This document shows, in pieces, positions 1-8,989 of a DNA stretch of 64,000 nt. Origin of the DNA: Telluria antibiotica. Its GTDB lineage: Bacteria; Pseudomonadota; Gammaproteobacteria; Burkholderiales; Burkholderiaceae_D. Under the pieces are notes generated by a model. That model saw only the letters and a list, made by a program, of their open reading frames with translations. It did not search any database and was not told where the DNA came from. The stretch covers positions 1 through 64,000 of the forward strand of contig NZ_JAAQOM010000026.1 in the NCBI RefSeq assembly GCF_011682055.1. The letters are read 5' to 3'. Position numbers and translations under genes: made by a program. Position 1 is the first letter of the stretch; the number at the start of each line of letters is the position of its first letter.

Positions 1-63
1 CAACGCTTCGTTGTATTCCTTCCAGTTGGTCGTTCGGTATTTCGGTTTGGCTGGTGCACTCAT
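1..63 (-). CDS. IS5-family transposase, N-terminal 21 residues only
   Basis: An ATG at 63 on the minus strand opens a frame reading MSAPAKPKYRTTNWKEYN and continuing off the window start. The RTTNWxxYNxAL opening is characteristic of IS5-family (IS1031-like) DDE transposases. Only 21 codons are visible, so catalytic residues cannot be checked. Its start lies just inside the IS end at 126, as expected for this family. Confidence 0.75.
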   Translation of the reverse strand, partial: MSAPAKPKYRTTNWKEYNEAL

Positions 64-126
64 CCCGTCAGTTTACCCGTGGCCCAGCTTGGCCGCCGCA
101 GGGACGGATTTGTGCAACAAAGCCCC
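1..126 (-). mobile_element. IS5-family insertion sequence, one end (element continues beyond window start)
   Basis: The first 126 bases are one end of an insertion sequence lying on the minus strand. Read on that strand the end is GGGGCTTTGTTGCACAAATC, which resembles the terminal inverted repeats of the IS5 group, and about 60 bases inside it a transposase reading frame begins. The boundary near 126 falls inside a coding region (the outer-membrane protein gene to the right), so the element has interrupted that gene. The exact target duplication cannot be confirmed because the other end lies outside the window; TTGA next to the end is a candidate. Confidence 0.8.
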
Positions 127-629
127 TTGAAATCGAAGTTGGCGTTCACGGCCGCCGTCCAGCGCTCACCCTTGTAGCCGAGGATGCCCTTGAGTTCGCC
201 GTTCCAGGGATTTTCGTCGAAGCGGCGCTCGACACGGCCGATTTCCAGGTTGGCGCCGTAGAACAGCGGGTCGCCGGGAGCGGCCGGGATGAACTTGATG
301 CGCAGCTTCTCGCCGCCGATCCGATAATGGTTGTCGGCGTCGCGCGTGCCGAGGACATACGCCCCCAGTTCGAGACTCCTGGTCAGGCCGTACGAGAACT
401 CGGGCGTGACGCGCAGCGCGTGGCGCGCGACTTGCGCCCCGGGATAATCGGGCAGGCGCGCACCCATGGTGACGTAGTTGACGTGCACGTCCAGTCCGAA
501 CTCGCCGGGCCGGTTCATCTCGTTCATGTAAACCTCGATCTCCTCGGGCGCGGCCACGACGGCGCCGGCGGAACACGCCAGCACGATGGCGGTGAAGTAA
601 CGAAGCGATGGTGTAATCATTTGTTTCAT
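127..629 (-). pseudogene. Outer-membrane/exported protein truncated by the IS element
   Basis: The frame starts with a clear signal peptide (hydrophobic residues about 8-26 ending VVAAP) followed by about 140 residues rich in alternating polar and aromatic strands (for example YGLTRSLELGAYVLG and NANFDFKG). This looks like an outer-membrane beta barrel or an exported transporter-like protein. After FDFKG the reading frame runs into the IS end, and its last residues (to a stop at 60) are IS sequence, so the original C terminus is lost. It sits 15 bases downstream of another barrel-like gene (645-1412) on the same strand, so the two were probably co-transcribed. The function is not recognised. 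Confidence 0.65.
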
Positions 630-644
630 GGTTCTTTGTGTCGG

Positions 645-1412
645 TCATAGCAACAGCTGGATGCCGAACGTGAATGCGACCTGGCGCTTGTCGTCGCGCG
701 CCGGGCCGACGTCGCGGCCGACGCTGCCCTGCAGGACGAGGTGCTCGGCCAGCCGCCATTTGAAGCCGGCGCTCGCCAGCGTCTGGCTGCCCGCGCCCGC
801 GACGCGCGTATGCCCGACTTCGACGCGGCACTCGACCGTCGCCATGCACTGGCGCGTCAGCTTGACGCCGGCCAGCCATTCGTTCGGCCCCGCCTGCACC
901 AGGTTGCGGCCGGCCTCGACGAACAAGGCGTTGTCGCCGCGATGGACCCCGAGCACCAGCGGCAGCAGCAGGCTGTGGCCTGGATCGCTCAAGCCGCGTT
1001 CGACGGAACTGGCCGACAGGCTCCAGCTATAGGCGGGAAACATGGCAAGCGCGACGCCGGCCTGCTCCAGGTCCATGAAGCGCCACTTGAACCCGACCGT
1101 CGCCGACCCCAGGCCCGACCGCGTATCCGTTCCCGGTTCGCGCAGCATCAAGTGCGGGACCGCCAGCACGAGCTGGGTCCGCTCGCCCAGGCCGTAGTTG
1201 ACGTCCGCGGCCGGCACCGCATATTCGCGGCCGCCGGCCGTGCGCTCGCCACTGACGACGATGTTGATCTCCCAGTTGCGTGCGCCGGGCGTATCGGTGT
1301 CCTCGGTCGCATCCGCATTCGGCAGCATCCCGGCCAGCAACAAGGCTGCGAACCGCGCCTTGACCGGCCACGGCCGAACGTGGCGCTGCAATGCATCGAC
1401 GCCGAAGATCAT
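645..1412 (-). CDS. Putative outer-membrane beta-barrel protein
   Basis: About 255 residues with an N-terminal hydrophobic segment (ARFAALLLAGMLPNADA), then a series of amphipathic strands (YGLGERTQLVLAVPHL, GSATVGFKWRF, ASAGFKWRL) and a final strand ending FTFGIQLLL. This layout fits the transporter-like barrel family that includes MetA-pathway phenol-degradation proteins; that family name is a weak inference. The ATG at 1412 is chosen because it lies one base after the stop of the upstream lyase gene; a longer start at 1451 would overlap that gene. As the last intact gene of the operon it could serve uptake of the operon's substrate across the outer membrane. Confidence 0.55.
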   Translation of the reverse strand: MIFGVDALQRHVRPWPVKARFAALLLAGMLPNADATEDTDTPGARNWEINIVVSGERTAGGREYAVPAADVNYGLGERTQLVLAVPHLMLREPGTDTRSGLGSATVGFKWRFMDLEQAGVALAMFPAYSWSLSASSVERGLSDPGHSLLLPLVLGVHRGDNALFVEAGRNLVQAGPNEWLAGVKLTRQCMATVECRVEVGHTRVAGAGSQTLASAGFKWRLAEHLVLQGSVGRDVGPARDDKRQVAFTFGIQLLL

Positions 1413-1413
1413 C

Positions 1414-2394
1414 TCAAGACTGCGTGTCGTTCTGCCCATAGATCTGCGCAAGATCGCTCAAGTCCCAGTTTCCGCCGCTCAGGACCACGCACACCTTTTC
1501 GTCCGGTCTGACCCTCACGGCGCCGGCCAGCAACGCGCCGATGCCGATCGCGGCGGCGGGTTCGGCGATCAGTTTCGCGTCCATGGCCAGCGCGCGCATG
1601 GCGGCGATGATGTGTTCGTCTTCCACCAGGACGATCTCGTCCACGTATTGTTCGATGATGGGGAACGGGTTCTGGCCGGGGACACTGATCCGCAAACCGT
1701 CCGCAATCGTGTTCTTCAGGGGCAAGGAAGTACGTTCCCGGTTGAGCCGGCTGCGGTGGTACTTCGGCGTCAGCGCCGGTTCCGCGCCGACCACGCGCAC
1801 CGACGGCCTGGTCTCCTTGATGGCGGTGGCGATGCCGGAAATGAGGCCGCCGCCGCCCATTGGAACGATGACCGTGTCCACGTCGTCCATGTCCTCCAGT
1901 ATTTCAATGCCGATCGTCCCCTGCCCGGCCATGACGAGCGGGTCCTCGAATGCGTGCACCACCGCATACTTGTTGGCCGCGGCGATCTCGTGCACGTGTT
2001 TCCAGCGTGCCGCCGTATCGCCATCGAACAGGATCACCTCCGCCCCGAGCGCCCTGGTATTGGCGATCTTGATAGCGGGCGCCGTCACCGGCAGCACCAG
2101 GATCGCCTTGACGCCCAGCATACGCGCGGCATAGGCCAGGCCCTGGGCGTGGTTGCCCGACGAGGTGGCGATGATGCCGTTGGCGATATCCTCTTGCGCC
2201 AGCGACAGCGCCTTGTTGAGCGCGCCGCGAATCTTGAAGGCGCCGGTAATCTGCAAGACCTCCGGCTTCAGGTAGACACGGCAGCCGGCGCCGGCGTCGA
2301 TCTTCTCCGCACGCAGCAAGGGCGTATGGCGAATGTGGGGTTTCAGGCGAGCGTGTGCTTCGTGGATGTCCTGGATCGTCGGGTAGGTGCACAT
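1414..2394 (-). CDS. Threonine/serine dehydratase-like PLP lyase (EutB / hydroxyaspartate dehydratase type)
   Basis: A fold-type II PLP enzyme of about 326 residues without the C-terminal ACT domain of biosynthetic threonine deaminase. The PLP lysine lies in GAFKIRGA (about K54), the substrate loop is SSGNHAQG (about 78-85), and the phosphate-binding glycine loop is MGGGGLISG (about 180). Such enzymes eliminate water and ammonia from beta-hydroxy amino acids. In ectoine loci the homologue is EutB and in the beta-hydroxyaspartate cycle it is BhcB. The downstream partner in both systems is a cyclodeaminase-family protein, and here that gene (2403-3398) lies directly upstream. The ATG at 2394 has an AAGGTG ribosome site; a GTG at 2406 would overlap the neighbour's stop. 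The substrate cannot be fixed from sequence. Confidence 0.8.
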   Translation of the reverse strand: MCTYPTIQDIHEAHARLKPHIRHTPLLRAEKIDAGAGCRVYLKPEVLQITGAFKIRGALNKALSLAQEDIANGIIATSSGNHAQGLAYAARMLGVKAILVLPVTAPAIKIANTRALGAEVILFDGDTAARWKHVHEIAAANKYAVVHAFEDPLVMAGQGTIGIEILEDMDDVDTVIVPMGGGGLISGIATAIKETRPSVRVVGAEPALTPKYHRSRLNRERTSLPLKNTIADGLRISVPGQNPFPIIEQYVDEIVLVEDEHIIAAMRALAMDAKLIAEPAAAIGIGALLAGAVRVRPDEKVCVVLSGGNWDLSDLAQIYGQNDTQS

Positions 2395-2402
2395 GGTGCC
2401 GA

Positions 2403-3398
2403 TCACCTTTCAAAGAACGGGAAAAACGTGCCGACACGCTGTTCCAGCGCGTTCCGGTAGATCCTGGCCGCCGTCGTGTTGTCCTGGATGGCCATGCCGG
2501 TGGAATCGAAAATCGTGATCTCCTCGTCGCTCTCCCGGCCCGGCTTCTTGCCCAGCAAGATCTCGCCGATCTCCGCGTGGATGTCCTGTCTGGCGATGAT
2601 GTTCTTGTCCAACGGGTGCCAGGTTTCGCCCTTGTCCGTGCATTGCGCGATGGAGTCGTTGACGACCTTGGCGTTCCTGAAAATCTCGGGTTCGAACTCT
2701 TGCTTGCCGCGCTGGTCCGTGCCGATGGCGACGATGTGGGTGCCCGGCTTGACCCATGCGGCTTGCACCAGCGAACCGGTGCCGCGCGTCGTGGTGATCA
2801 GGATATCGGCCTGCTCGACCGCCGCCCGCGCGGATTCGGCCATCACGACCGGGATGCCGTAGGCGCTTTCGATATCGGCCTTGTACTGCGGCAGCGATGC
2901 CGGGCTGCTGTCCCAGGCATGGATTTCCTCGATCTGCATGACGTCGCGGATGGCCCGGATCTGCATGCGCGCCTGGTTGCCGGTACCGATCGACGCGACC
3001 CGTTTCGCATCCTTCCGGGCCAGCGCCTTCACCGACACGGCGCCGCACGCGCCCGTGCGCAATCCCGTGATCAGGCTGCCGTCCATCACGCAGCTCAGCG
3101 CACCGCTTCTTGCGTCGAACAGGAGAATGGTCCCCATGCCGCTGGGCACGTCATGCTCGGCCGGATTGTTCACGAAGCCGCCGGAAGACACCTTCATGGA
3201 TATCATTTCATTGACCTGGTAGTAGCCGAGCTTGAAGTCGATTTCGCCGCGCGGCGCGGGCAAATGGATGCTCATGTAATCCGGCTGCACGACCTGCCCG
3301 CTGTTGAAGGCGCGATAGGCTTCTTCCACCGCGGCGATCACGTCCTCCATGCAGATCAATTTGCTGACTTCCTCTTTTTTCAGCAACAGGGTTTGCAT
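2403..3398 (-). CDS. Ornithine cyclodeaminase/mu-crystallin family protein (EutC / iminosuccinate reductase type)
   Basis: 331 residues with the family's NAD-binding signature [11 protein letters not shown] (about 136-146), the catalytic-region lysine in ISMKVSSGG (about K69) and the RTGA motif near 115. The family covers ornithine cyclodeaminase, ketimine/iminosuccinate reductases and ectoine-utilisation EutC. It lies directly upstream of the dehydratase gene, a pair known from eutBC and bhcBD, in which the dehydratase releases an imine or enamine that the partner reduces or processes. The upstream neighbour (3415-4341) ends 16 bases away, so they are co-transcribed. A second, diverged copy lies at 8990-9961. 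NAD(P)H-dependent imine reduction is the best guess; true cyclodeaminase activity is possible. Confidence 0.78.
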   Translation of the reverse strand: MQTLLLKKEEVSKLICMEDVIAAVEEAYRAFNSGQVVQPDYMSIHLPAPRGEIDFKLGYYQVNEMISMKVSSGGFVNNPAEHDVPSGMGTILLFDARSGALSCVMDGSLITGLRTGACGAVSVKALARKDAKRVASIGTGNQARMQIRAIRDVMQIEEIHAWDSSPASLPQYKADIESAYGIPVVMAESARAAVEQADILITTTRGTGSLVQAAWVKPGTHIVAIGTDQRGKQEFEPEIFRNAKVVNDSIAQCTDKGETWHPLDKNIIARQDIHAEIGEILLGKKPGRESDEEITIFDSTGMAIQDNTTAARIYRNALEQRVGTFFPFFER

Positions 3399-3414
3399 AG
3401 TCTGTCCTTCGAAA

Positions 3415-4341
3415 TCAGTAACCGCTCATCCGGTCGACGAGGCCGATCATCGGCAAACCTTGCCGGTGGCGGCGGATGTTGCCGATGACCGCCTCGACTG
3501 CGGTTTCCGGCTGGGTCATGCTGGCGATATGGGGCGTCAGCGACACGCGGGGATGCGTCCAGAACGGATGGCCTGGCGGCAGCGGTTCCGGTTCGCACAC
3601 GTCGAGGATCGCTTGACCAAGCTGCCCCTCCTCCAGCGCCAGCAGCAAGTCTTCCTGGACCAGGTGGCCGCCGCGGCCGACGTTGATCAGCGCGGCGCCG
3701 CGCGGCAGCTGGTCGAACAGCGGCTTGGACAGGATGCCGCGGGTGCTGTCGGTCAAGGGCAACAGACAGATCAGGATGTCCGTGCGCGCCAGGAAGGCCG
3801 GCAATTGCGCCGGGCCGGCATGGCATTCCACCCCCTCGATCCGTTGCGGCGTGCGGCTCCAGCCCGCGCAGGAAAAGCCGAAGCCGGACAGGCGTTCCAG
3901 CACGGCGCGCCCGAGCACGCCCAGGCCGAGTACACCGACGCGGCGCGACCCGGCGGGATGCACGCGATGGGTCTGCCAGTGCCCGCTGCGCTGCTGCTCC
4001 AGATAGATGCGCCAGTCGCGATGGATGGACAGCACCGCCAGGCTCACGTATTCGACCATGCCGGCGATGATGCCGGATTCCACCATGCGCACTACCGGCA
4101 GCGCCGTGGGGATGGCGGAAAAATCGAATTGATCGGTGCCCGCCCCGGTCGAAAACAGGACTTCCAGCTTGGGAAACCGGACCTCGATCTCGTCCGGCGG
4201 CTGCCACGCGGCAAGGTAGCGCACTTCGCGCGGGTCGCCGACGTCGGGCCAGATGCGAAACGGCAGTTCCGGCATCTGGCGGGCAAACAGTTCGGCCCAG
4301 ACGGCGCCGCGCACCGGGTCGGCCTTGTAGACGAAACTCAT
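3415..4341 (-). CDS. D-2-hydroxyacid dehydrogenase, glyoxylate/hydroxypyruvate reductase A type
   Basis: About 308 residues of the D-isomer-specific 2-hydroxyacid dehydrogenase family. The NAD-binding loop is [12 protein letters not shown] near 140-151. The INVGRGG segment and the [15 protein letters not shown] block carry the catalytic Arg/Glu region, and the catalytic His is in LTPHIAS. The short N-terminal domain and the [10 protein letters not shown] motif fit the GhrA subgroup, which reduces glyoxylate and hydroxypyruvate with NADPH. The ATG at 4341 is used because longer frames run into the bicupin gene. Glyoxylate or another 2-oxo acid released by neighbouring lyases or aldolases would be a sensible substrate. 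Confidence 0.82.
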   Translation of the reverse strand: MSFVYKADPVRGAVWAELFARQMPELPFRIWPDVGDPREVRYLAAWQPPDEIEVRFPKLEVLFSTGAGTDQFDFSAIPTALPVVRMVESGIIAGMVEYVSLAVLSIHRDWRIYLEQQRSGHWQTHRVHPAGSRRVGVLGLGVLGRAVLERLSGFGFSCAGWSRTPQRIEGVECHAGPAQLPAFLARTDILICLLPLTDSTRGILSKPLFDQLPRGAALINVGRGGHLVQEDLLLALEEGQLGQAILDVCEPEPLPPGHPFWTHPRVSLTPHIASMTQPETAVEAVIGNIRRHRQGLPMIGLVDRMSGY

Positions 4342-4346
4342 GGCGC

Positions 4347-5090
4347 TTACGCCGGACGGTAGATCACATACACCTTCGCCACCTGTTCGCGGCTCTCCCA
4401 GCTGCACGTCGCGCCCTGCCCGATCAGGAAGATGTCGCCTTTCGAAAAGGTGCCCTCGCGACCCGTCCCGTCGACGAACGTCACGCTGCCCTCCAGCAGG
4501 TACATCAGTTCGAAATGGCGGTACAGCATCGCGCGGCGGTGATACGGTGTCGAATCCCAGGTGCCGCAGACGAACTCGCCATCGGCGGAACGATAGTCGC
4601 TGTAGTTGCGGCATGCGGGCGTCGGCGTCAGCAGGAGTTCGGCCAGCGGCGCGCCGGATGGTTCCAGTTGCGGGTTCTCCCTGATCGGCACGATGGCGCG
4701 CTCGCCGGGCTGGCTGCCGTTATAGCGTACGAAGATCAACGATACGGGACCTTCGGCGGACCAGGAGAACGCGGCGCCCTGCTGGATCACCGCGCTCTGG
4801 CCGGCGTCGAGGGTCAGGACCGTGTCCGGGTACGTCAGGACCAGGCGGCCCGCGTCGACGATGAGGAATTCGTCGGCCGGCATCGACGGCACCGCGGCGC
4901 CGCCCGCCTCGAGGGTGATGACCCCGGCGGTCACGTGGCCGGGCGCCCAGTCCAGGCAGCGGCGACTGGCAAGAAAACGGTCTGCGCCGGGCGCCGCCGC
5001 CACGGCACTGCCCTGGCTCGGGTCGCGCGCGAACTGGCGCATGTCGACGAAGGATGGCGGCGTGGTCGCCGCGGAAAGTGGATTCGGCAT
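4347..5090 (-). CDS. Bicupin-domain protein
   Basis: About 247 residues with two cupin halves: one centred on PSMPADEFLIVDAGRLVLTY (about 70-90), the other on RHFELMYLLEGSVTFVDG followed by GTFSKGDIFLIGQGATCSW (about 200-235). The second half resembles the Cupin_3 (DUF861) type often found beside amino-acid and ureide catabolic enzymes. It ends 5 bases before the dehydrogenase gene starts, so it is in that operon. The start at 5090 is the ATG of MPNPLSAATT; longer frames would extend into the neighbouring ABC gene region. Function is not known: a small-molecule isomerase, hydrolase or ligand sensor are all possible. Confidence 0.7.
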   Translation of the reverse strand: MPNPLSAATTPPSFVDMRQFARDPSQGSAVAAAPGADRFLASRRCLDWAPGHVTAGVITLEAGGAAVPSMPADEFLIVDAGRLVLTYPDTVLTLDAGQSAVIQQGAAFSWSAEGPVSLIFVRYNGSQPGERAIVPIRENPQLEPSGAPLAELLLTPTPACRNYSDYRSADGEFVCGTWDSTPYHRRAMLYRHFELMYLLEGSVTFVDGTGREGTFSKGDIFLIGQGATCSWESREQVAKVYVIYRPA

Positions 5091-5238
5091 GGTCTGGACT
5101 TTCGATGGTCGTGTTGCTGCGTGGAGTGACCCGTCCAGTAGACCACGGAAGGCATGCACGACAAGCTCGTTTTCGCGCCTCCACTCCACAGAATCATTCG
5201 TATTCGGCGGCGCGCGCGGCATAGCGTGCCGCGCTGCC

Positions 5239-7080
5239 TCACACGACGCCGCCTTCGATGACGCCCAGCGGCGTTTGCAATTCGCGCAGCGTGGCCGCGC
5301 CGTGGTGGCACAGGATGCTGCCGCCGTTGTCGAGCTCCCGGCGCGGCGGCGGCAGCAGGTTGCACACGCCATCCATGCGCAGCACGCAGCGGTCGATGAA
5401 ACCGCAGGTGCCCGGCGCCTGGCCGGCCGACGGCAGCGGCGGCAGCGCCGCCGGCGTGCGCCCCTCCACCTCTTCCAGCCAGCCCTGGCGCAGCACCGGC
5501 ACCGACGACATCAGCAGGTGCGAATACGGGTGGAACGGCGGTGCCGCCAGCGCCTCGCGCCTGCGCGACTCCACCTTGCGCCCGGCATACAGCACCACGA
5601 TCTCGTCGCAGATGGCACGTACCGTGTTGATGTCGTGGCTGATGAACATGTACGAGACCTGCAATTCCCTGCGCAGTTCGGCCATCAGTTCGAGAATCGC
5701 CGCGCCCACCACGGTGTCCAGCGCCGACGTGACCTCGTCGCACAGGATCAGGTCCGGCTGCGCCGCCAGCGCGCGCGCCAGGTTGATGCGCTGCTTCTGG
5801 CCGCCCGACAGTTCGCCCGGCAGGCGCTCGGCCACGGCCGCCGGCAGCTTCACCAGGTCGAGCAGTTGCCGCACGCGCCGGCGCCGCGCATCGCCCTTCA
5901 TGCCGTGGTAGAACTCGAGCGGGCGGCCCAGGATGCGCTCGATCGAATGGCGCGGATTGAGCGCCGTGTCGGCGTTCTGGAACACGAACTGGATGCGCCG
6001 GCACTGCTCGCGCGTGCGCCCTTCCAGCGTCGGCGCCAGCGCCGCGCCGTCCAGCAGGATCTCGCCCTGTGACGGCGCCACCATGCCGGCCAGCGTACGC
6101 GCCAGCGTGGTCTTGCCGCAACCGGATTCGCCGATCACGCCGATGGTCGCGCCGCGCGGGATCACCAGGTCGATGTCTTCCAGCACGCGCTTGACCGGCG
6201 CCGCGCCCTTGCCCGAACCGTAGCGCGCCGCCAGGCCGCGCACTTCCAGCAGCGGCCGGGCCGCCGCCTTGATTGGCACGGCGGCCGTCCGCGCGGCCGG
6301 TTCGATCGCCGCCAGCAGGCTGCGCGTGTACGGGTGCGCGGGCGCGGCCAGGATTTGCGACGTCGTGCCGTTTTCCTGGATCGCACCGTGGCGCAGCACC
6401 ACGATGCGGTCCGCCATCTGCGCCACCACGGCCAGGTCGTGCGAGACGTACACCGCCGTGCTGCCGCGCTCCTGCACGACTTTCTTGAAGGCGCGCAGCA
6501 CGTCGATCTGCGTGGTCACGTCCAGCGCCGTGGTCGGCTCGTCCAGGATCACCAGGTCGGGATCGGTGATCAGCGCCATCGCCGCCATCAGGCGCTGCAG
6601 CTGGCCGCCCGACACCTGGTGAGGATAGCGCTGGCCGATATGATCCGGGTCCGGCAGGGCCAGCTCGCGGAACAGTTCGACCGCCTTGGCTTCGGCCGCC
6701 GCGCGCGCCATCAGGCCGTGGATCAGCGCGCTCTCGATCACCTGGTCCATGATGCGCCTGGACGGGTTGAACGACGCCGCCGCGCTTTGCGCGATGTAGG
6801 CCACGGTGCGCCCGCGCAGGCCGGCCAGCTGGCGCTCGCCGAGCGCGAGCATCTGGTGCCCGGCCACGTCGACCGTGCCGCCGGCCAGGCGGCAACCGGC
6901 GCGCGCATAGCCCATCAGCGCCAGCGCGATCGTGCTCTTGCCGGAACCGGATTCGCCGATCAGCGCCAGCACCTCGCCCTTCTCGATCGAGAACGCGGCG
7001 TCGTGGACGATCGTGACTTCCTCGTCCTGGTCGTTGCGCGCCGTGACGCGCAGGCCGGACACCTTGACCAATTCATTCAT
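5239..7080 (-). CDS. Dipeptide/oligopeptide-type ABC transporter, fused dual ATP-binding protein (copy 1)
   Basis: 613 residues carrying two complete ABC ATPase domains (DppD plus DppF in one chain). Walker A motifs are GESGSGKST (about 40) and GESGCGKTT (about 330), signatures are VSGGQLQRL and LSGGQKQRI, and Walker B strands are LVILDEP and LILCDEV. A C-terminal oligopeptide-transporter Cys region follows (CGFIDRC, CNLLPPP, CHHG). The gene is nearly identical to 21293-23134: I see only six amino-acid differences over the whole length. Homology stops sharply at both ends of the coding region. It follows the binding-protein gene (7127-8743) but no permease lies next to it. The start at 7080 (MNELVKVSG) matches the start of copy 2. 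Confidence 0.93.
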   Translation of the reverse strand: MNELVKVSGLRVTARNDQDEEVTIVHDAAFSIEKGEVLALIGESGSGKSTIALALMGYARAGCRLAGGTVDVAGHQMLALGERQLAGLRGRTVAYIAQSAAASFNPSRRIMDQVIESALIHGLMARAAAEAKAVELFRELALPDPDHIGQRYPHQVSGGQLQRLMAAMALITDPDLVILDEPTTALDVTTQIDVLRAFKKVVQERGSTAVYVSHDLAVVAQMADRIVVLRHGAIQENGTTSQILAAPAHPYTRSLLAAIEPAARTAAVPIKAAARPLLEVRGLAARYGSGKGAAPVKRVLEDIDLVIPRGATIGVIGESGCGKTTLARTLAGMVAPSQGEILLDGAALAPTLEGRTREQCRRIQFVFQNADTALNPRHSIERILGRPLEFYHGMKGDARRRRVRQLLDLVKLPAAVAERLPGELSGGQKQRINLARALAAQPDLILCDEVTSALDTVVGAAILELMAELRRELQVSYMFISHDINTVRAICDEIVVLYAGRKVESRRREALAAPPFHPYSHLLMSSVPVLRQGWLEEVEGRTPAALPPLPSAGQAPGTCGFIDRCVLRMDGVCNLLPPPRRELDNGGSILCHHGAATLRELQTPLGVIEGGVV

Positions 7081-7126
7081 GTCGCTCTCCGCCATCCTTG
7101 TCCGCGCATGGCTGTTCATGATGGCT

Positions 7127-8743
7127 TCAGCTTTCCAGCCACACCTGTTCGGCGAACGCGAACCCCATCAGGCCACCCAACGGGTGCGAGCCGTAGCCTT
7201 TCAGCTTGTTGCTGAAGCCATCCAGCGAGTGGTTGAAGATCGGGATGCCGACGCCGCACTGATCGTGCACCAGCACCTGCATGTCCGCATACATCTGCTT
7301 GCGCTTGCCTTCATCGGTTTCGCCACGCGCCAGCGCCAGCAGCTGGTCGAATTGCTCGTTCTTCCAGCCCGACACGTTCAGCGCCGCCGTGGACTTGAAG
7401 AAGAGCGAGAACATCAGGTCGACCGTGGGACGCGGATTGATCCCGCCGAAAGTCATCGGGTGCTTGGCCCAGTGATTCGACCAATAGCCATCGGGCGGCA
7501 TCCGCTTGATCTCGAGATTCATGCCGATCTTGCGCCCGGTCAGTTGCAGGACCTGCGCCGTGTCGACCGAACCGGCCGACGCCGTGGACGCCACGATCGG
7601 CAAGCTGCGGCCGGCCATGCCGGACTTGTGCAGGTGGTACCTGGCCTTGTCCAGGTCCATCCCGCGTTGCGGCAGGCCGGCGAAATAGTATTTATTGTTG
7701 GCCTGGACCGGCTGGTCGTTGCCGATGGTCGCGTAACCCCGCATCGACACTTTGCGGATGAGTTCGCGGTCCATCATGTATTTCATTGCCAGCACGAAGT
7801 CGGGGTTTTTCACCGGCCCCAGGTTGTCGCGCATGATGAGATCGGTGTAGTAACCGGTCTTCGATTCGAACAGGGTATAGCCGGGCGTCCCCAGCACGGC
7901 CCGCGCCGAGCGCGGATTGATGCCGTTGATCAGGTCGACATCGCCGGACAGCAGGGCATTCACGCGCGCCGCATCGTCGGGTATCGCGAAGTATTCGATC
8001 TCGTCGAGGTAGGGCTTGCCGGGCTTCCAGTAGTCCTTGTTGGCCGCGCTGACCGACCGTATCCCCGGACGAAACTCCTTGCAGCGATATGGGCCGGTGC
8101 CGTTGGCGGTCATGAAATCCCGCGTGCCATTGCGGACGATGAGGAAATTCGATGTCCCCAACAGCAGCGGCAAATCGATATTCGGCCCCACCAGCGTGAT
8201 CTGCACTTCATTCGGCCCCACCGCCTTGACCTCCGCAAACTCGTCCGCGATAGCCTTGGCCTTGGAGACGGTGGCCGGATCCTTGTGCCGCAGCAGCGAG
8301 TACACCACGTCGTCCGCGCTCAACGGCTGGCCGTCATGGAAGAGCACGTCGCTGCGCAGCTTGACCGTCCATGTCAGCGCATCCGTGGTGGTGATCGACT
8401 CGGCCAATTCCATTTGCGGATTGAGGGTGGCGTCGATCGTGGTCAGGCCGTTGTAGAACATGAAATGACGCACGAAGTCGGCGATGGTGCCGCCCTTGGC
8501 GGGATCCAGCGTATCGGAGGTCGAACTGGCGGACACGGCCACGCGGATGCGGCCGCCCTTCTTCGGCGTCTGCGCCAGCGCGGCGCCGGCGTGCGTCAGC
8601 AGGGCGCCGGCGGCGCCCGTCATCATGCCGCCTGCCACCAGGCTGCGCAGGACGTCGCGGCGCGAGACGCCGCGCCGCAGGTCGGCCACGACGCGGCCCT
8701 CGATATCGGCGGACGGCGGAAGGATGAGATCGGTGTCACGCAT
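7127..8743 (-). CDS. Extracellular solute-binding protein family 5, Tat-exported
   Basis: About 538 residues of the SBP_bac_5 (DppA/OppA-like) family, with typical segments such as LRSDVLFHDGQPLSADDVVYSL and GTGPYRCKEF. The N terminus has a twin-arginine signal (SRRDVLRSLVAGG, about residues 26-38, then a hydrophobic stretch to ALAQ), so export is probably by the Tat pathway to the periplasm. The ATG at 8743 is preferred over 8803 because AAGGAAG lies just upstream of it. The ABC ATPase copy 1 follows at once; the permeases are probably those at 23136-24952. The ligand is not predictable beyond peptide, opine or amino-acid derivative. Confidence 0.88.
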   Translation of the reverse strand: MRDTDLILPPSADIEGRVVADLRRGVSRRDVLRSLVAGGMMTGAAGALLTHAGAALAQTPKKGGRIRVAVSASSTSDTLDPAKGGTIADFVRHFMFYNGLTTIDATLNPQMELAESITTTDALTWTVKLRSDVLFHDGQPLSADDVVYSLLRHKDPATVSKAKAIADEFAEVKAVGPNEVQITLVGPNIDLPLLLGTSNFLIVRNGTRDFMTANGTGPYRCKEFRPGIRSVSAANKDYWKPGKPYLDEIEYFAIPDDAARVNALLSGDVDLINGINPRSARAVLGTPGYTLFESKTGYYTDLIMRDNLGPVKNPDFVLAMKYMMDRELIRKVSMRGYATIGNDQPVQANNKYYFAGLPQRGMDLDKARYHLHKSGMAGRSLPIVASTASAGSVDTAQVLQLTGRKIGMNLEIKRMPPDGYWSNHWAKHPMTFGGINPRPTVDLMFSLFFKSTAALNVSGWKNEQFDQLLALARGETDEGKRKQMYADMQVLVHDQCGVGIPIFNHSLDGFSNKLKGYGSHPLGGLMGFAFAEQVWLES

Positions 8744-8989
8744 GGATGCTTCCTTGAAATCTAGGTTGATGACCTGCCGGGCCTCCTGGCCTGCCGGAGA
8801 CACATTTTCTCTATTGTAAGTTCGAACACGAAGTAGTTTCTGCGGTCCGGCTTGGGGCCGGTGGCAGATGCTTGCGTTCTTCGGCAGCGGATCAGTGATA
8901 GATTTGAATTGCGAACACGTCGCCCGCTCGCGCCAGGGAGATGTGGCGACGCCCTTCGACGCGAAGGGCGTCGCGTGTAGCAGCGAGAA

